This document shows positions 62,619 to 64,000 of a stretch of DNA of 64,000 nucleotides, one piece after another. A model generated the notes under the pieces. It saw only the letters and a program-made list of their open reading frames with translations. It had not been told where the DNA came from and made no database searches. Both the position numbers and the translations under genes were made by a program. This DNA comes from Paenibacillus glucanolyticus NBRC 15330 (GTDB taxonomy: Bacteria; Bacillota; Bacilli; Paenibacillales; Paenibacillaceae). Within the stretch, counting starts at the first letter, position 1, and each line of letters begins with the position of its first letter. The DNA lies in contig NZ_BIMC01000016.1 of NCBI RefSeq assembly GCF_004000885.1, positions 62,001 through 126,000 on the forward strand, in the 5' to 3' direction.

Positions 62619-62650
62619 AGAAGGACGAGCTGCAGTCAGCTCGTCCTTCT
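62619..62650. terminator. Hairpin downstream of the ABC-F gene
   Basis: The 14-bp perfect stem AGAAGGACGAGCTG / CAGCTCGTCCTTCT has a 4-base loop, 53 bases after the ABC-F stop. It lacks a good T-run on the minus strand. Confidence 0.6.
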
Positions 62651-62702
62651 ATAGGTAACCCCTTATTCAGTGCAATTCGATGAATGATACATCCTGCTGC
62701 TC

Positions 62703-64000
62703 TTAAGAATTCTGAGTAGACCAATCCTCTACGTTCCAGATCTTGGTCACCCAGTCCTCATAAAATTCAGGCTCGTGAGAAACCAGCAGGATAGTGCCTT
62801 TGTATTCCTTCAATGCACGCTTCAGTTCCTCTTTAGCTACAACATCAAGATGGTTTGTCGGTTCATCAAACAGAATCCAGTTGCTCTCACGCATCAGGAG
62901 TTTGCACAGGCGAACCTTCGCTTGTTCACCACCGCTGAGTGCCTTCAATGGGCGGGTAATGTGCTCATTCTTAAGCCCGCACCGGGCGAGCGCAGCACGA
63001 ACCTCATGCTGGTTCAAGTGTGAGAATTCATTCCATACATCATCAATCGGCGTAATATTGCCCGCACGAACTTCCTGCTCGAAATAAGCAGGCACCAGGA
63101 AATCGCCTTGATATGTCTTGCCGGAGAGTGCTGGGATTTTTCCTAATATCGTCTTGAGCAGCGTCGATTTACCTACGCCATTACAGCCGACGATCGCAAT
63201 TTTCTCTCCGCGTTCAATGGTTATGCTCATTTTGGGAAGCAAAGGTCTGTCGTATCCAATTTCAAAGTCCACGCCCTCAAACACCGTTTTGCCGCTGGCA
63301 CGGGATTCCTTAAAATTAAACACAGGTTTAGCCGCTTCCTCTGGGCGGTCGATCCGCTCTATGCGATCCAACTGCTTCTCCCGACTCTTGGCACGACCGG
63401 AAGTGGAATAGCGGGCTTTATTCCGCTGAATGAAATCTTCCTGCTTCTTGATAAACTCCTGCTGTTTCTCGTAGGCATCGATATGCTGGTTCTTATTGAT
63501 ATCGGCCATTTCCAGAAACTTCTCATAGTTAGCTGTATAGCGAGTTAATTTCGCAAATTCCAGATGATAGATCACATCGACCACCTGGTTCATAAATTCG
63601 GTATCATGGGAAATCAACATGAACGCATAAGGGTACTGCTTCAGATATTGGGTGAGCCAGTCGATATGCTCTACATCCAAATAGTTGGTAGGCTCGTCCA
63701 ATAACAATACGTTGGGCTTTTCCAATAGAAGCTTGGCAAGCAATACCTTCGTACGCTGCCCCCCACTCAGTGTAGCAACATCCCGGTCGAGGCCAATCAC
63801 GGATAACCCAAGTCCGTTCGCCATCTCTTCAACCTTAACATCCAGCATATAAAAATCACCGATGTCCAGCTGCTCCTGAATCTCACCCATTTGCTCAAGC
63901 AAAAGCTCAAGCTCCTCTGGAGAGGCATCACTCATTTTATTGGTGATTTCCATCATTTCTGTTTCCAGCTGCAGCAGGGGCAAGAAAGCATCCTTCAGCA
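62703..64000 (-). CDS. ABC-F family ATPase, partial (5' end beyond the window)
   Basis: The visible 430 or so residues lack the first Walker A, which must lie beyond base 64000. Present are the first signature LSGGQRTK with Walker B LLLDEPT, the interdomain linker of about 80 residues (TANYEKFLEMADINKNQH and on), the second Walker A GCNGVGKST, signature LSGGEQAKVR and Walker B ILFDEPT. There are no transmembrane segments. ABC-F proteins of the YkpA/YbiT type act on ribosomes; this copy resembles the housekeeping group more than antibiotic-resistance ARE proteins. Full length probably about 540 residues. Confidence 0.92.
   Translation of the reverse strand, partial: LKDAFLPLLQLETEMMEITNKMSDASPEELELLLEQMGEIQEQLDIGDFYMLDVKVEEMANGLGLSVIGLDRDVATLSGGQRTKVLLAKLLLEKPNVLLLDEPTNYLDVEHIDWLTQYLKQYPYAFMLISHDTEFMNQVVDVIYHLEFAKLTRYTANYEKFLEMADINKNQHIDAYEKQQEFIKKQEDFIQRNKARYSTSGRAKSREKQLDRIERIDRPEEAAKPVFNFKESRASGKTVFEGVDFEIGYDRPLLPKMSITIERGEKIAIVGCNGVGKSTLLKTILGKIPALSGKTYQGDFLVPAYFEQEVRAGNITPIDDVWNEFSHLNQHEVRAALARCGLKNEHITRPLKALSGGEQAKVRLCKLLMRESNWILFDEPTNHLDVVAKEELKRALKEYKGTILLVSHEPEFYEDWVTKIWNVEDWSTQNS

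Noticed and set aside
1..64000. CRISPR arrays, tRNA or rRNA genes, complete insertion sequences
   Set aside because: No regular repeat-spacer array, no cloverleaf-like gene ending in CCA, no rRNA signature and no transposase frame were seen on reading both strands.

Overview
The window reads as chromosomal DNA of a Paenibacillus-like Gram-positive, endospore-forming relative of Bacillus. Evidence: AGGAGG-type ribosome binding sites before almost every gene, many TTG and GTG starts, short lipoprotein and Sec signals, a NamA (YqjM)-type Old Yellow Enzyme, a pdhABCD operon, YesN-type AraC regulation, sugar ABC importers without their own ATPase, and a very large secreted GH87-type alpha-glucanase with discoidin and CARDB modules. 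No rRNA, tRNA, CRISPR array, complete insertion sequence or prophage was found. Most genes are on the minus strand.

Layout. 0-5.9 kb: YesN-like AraC regulator, short-chain dehydrogenase, DUF2500 membrane protein, a tiny cysteine-rich protein, and a Ycf48/Asp-box beta-propeller lipoprotein. 5.9-12.1 kb: an accessory-looking stretch. It has a MarR/NAD(P)H-oxidoreductase pair with two matching palindromic operators, two gene remnants (an unidentified C-terminal tail and a frameshifted imine-reductase tail), a three-copy 29-bp repeat, and a carbohydrate ABC importer (binding protein plus two permeases). 12.1-15.7 kb: GNAT, XerS-type recombinase, mobB-moeA. 15.9-21.2 kb: DUF11 surface-type protein and an envelope-stress module (pspA, DUF350, DUF4178, DUF4247) headed by a good match to a SigW-type ECF promoter.

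21.2-26.4 kb: NamA, polysaccharide deacetylase, LysM-3D cell-wall protein, and an amino-acid importer in which binding protein and permease are fused. 26.9-33.7 kb: glycogen/alpha-glucan cluster (neopullulanase, glgB-glgA, divergent glgC). 33.9-41.8 kb: GNAT, a lipoprotein-response regulator-histidine kinase operon, an orphan PhnC-like ATPase, an MFS exporter divergent from an ArsR-type regulator, and a HAD phosphatase. 41.8-52.6 kb: topoisomerase III, GltD, thyA-dfrA and pdhABCD. 52.8-64 kb: esterase, LMW-PTPase, TRIC-type channel, thiamine pyrophosphokinase, NlpC/P60 protein, an orphan response regulator with a degenerate receiver, the GH87 enzyme under a perfect cre box, a ThiF/MoeB-like enzyme, a phosphotransferase remnant, and an ABC-F ATPase cut by the right edge.

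Links between genes. GlgC makes ADP-glucose, GlgA polymerises it, GlgB branches it, and the leaderless neopullulanase can trim the product. PdhABCD makes acetyl-CoA. ThyA and DfrA form the thymidylate cycle. MoeA and MobB act late in molybdenum cofactor synthesis. The PspA module most likely responds to membrane stress. All identifications rest on reading the sequence and family knowledge; no database search was run.
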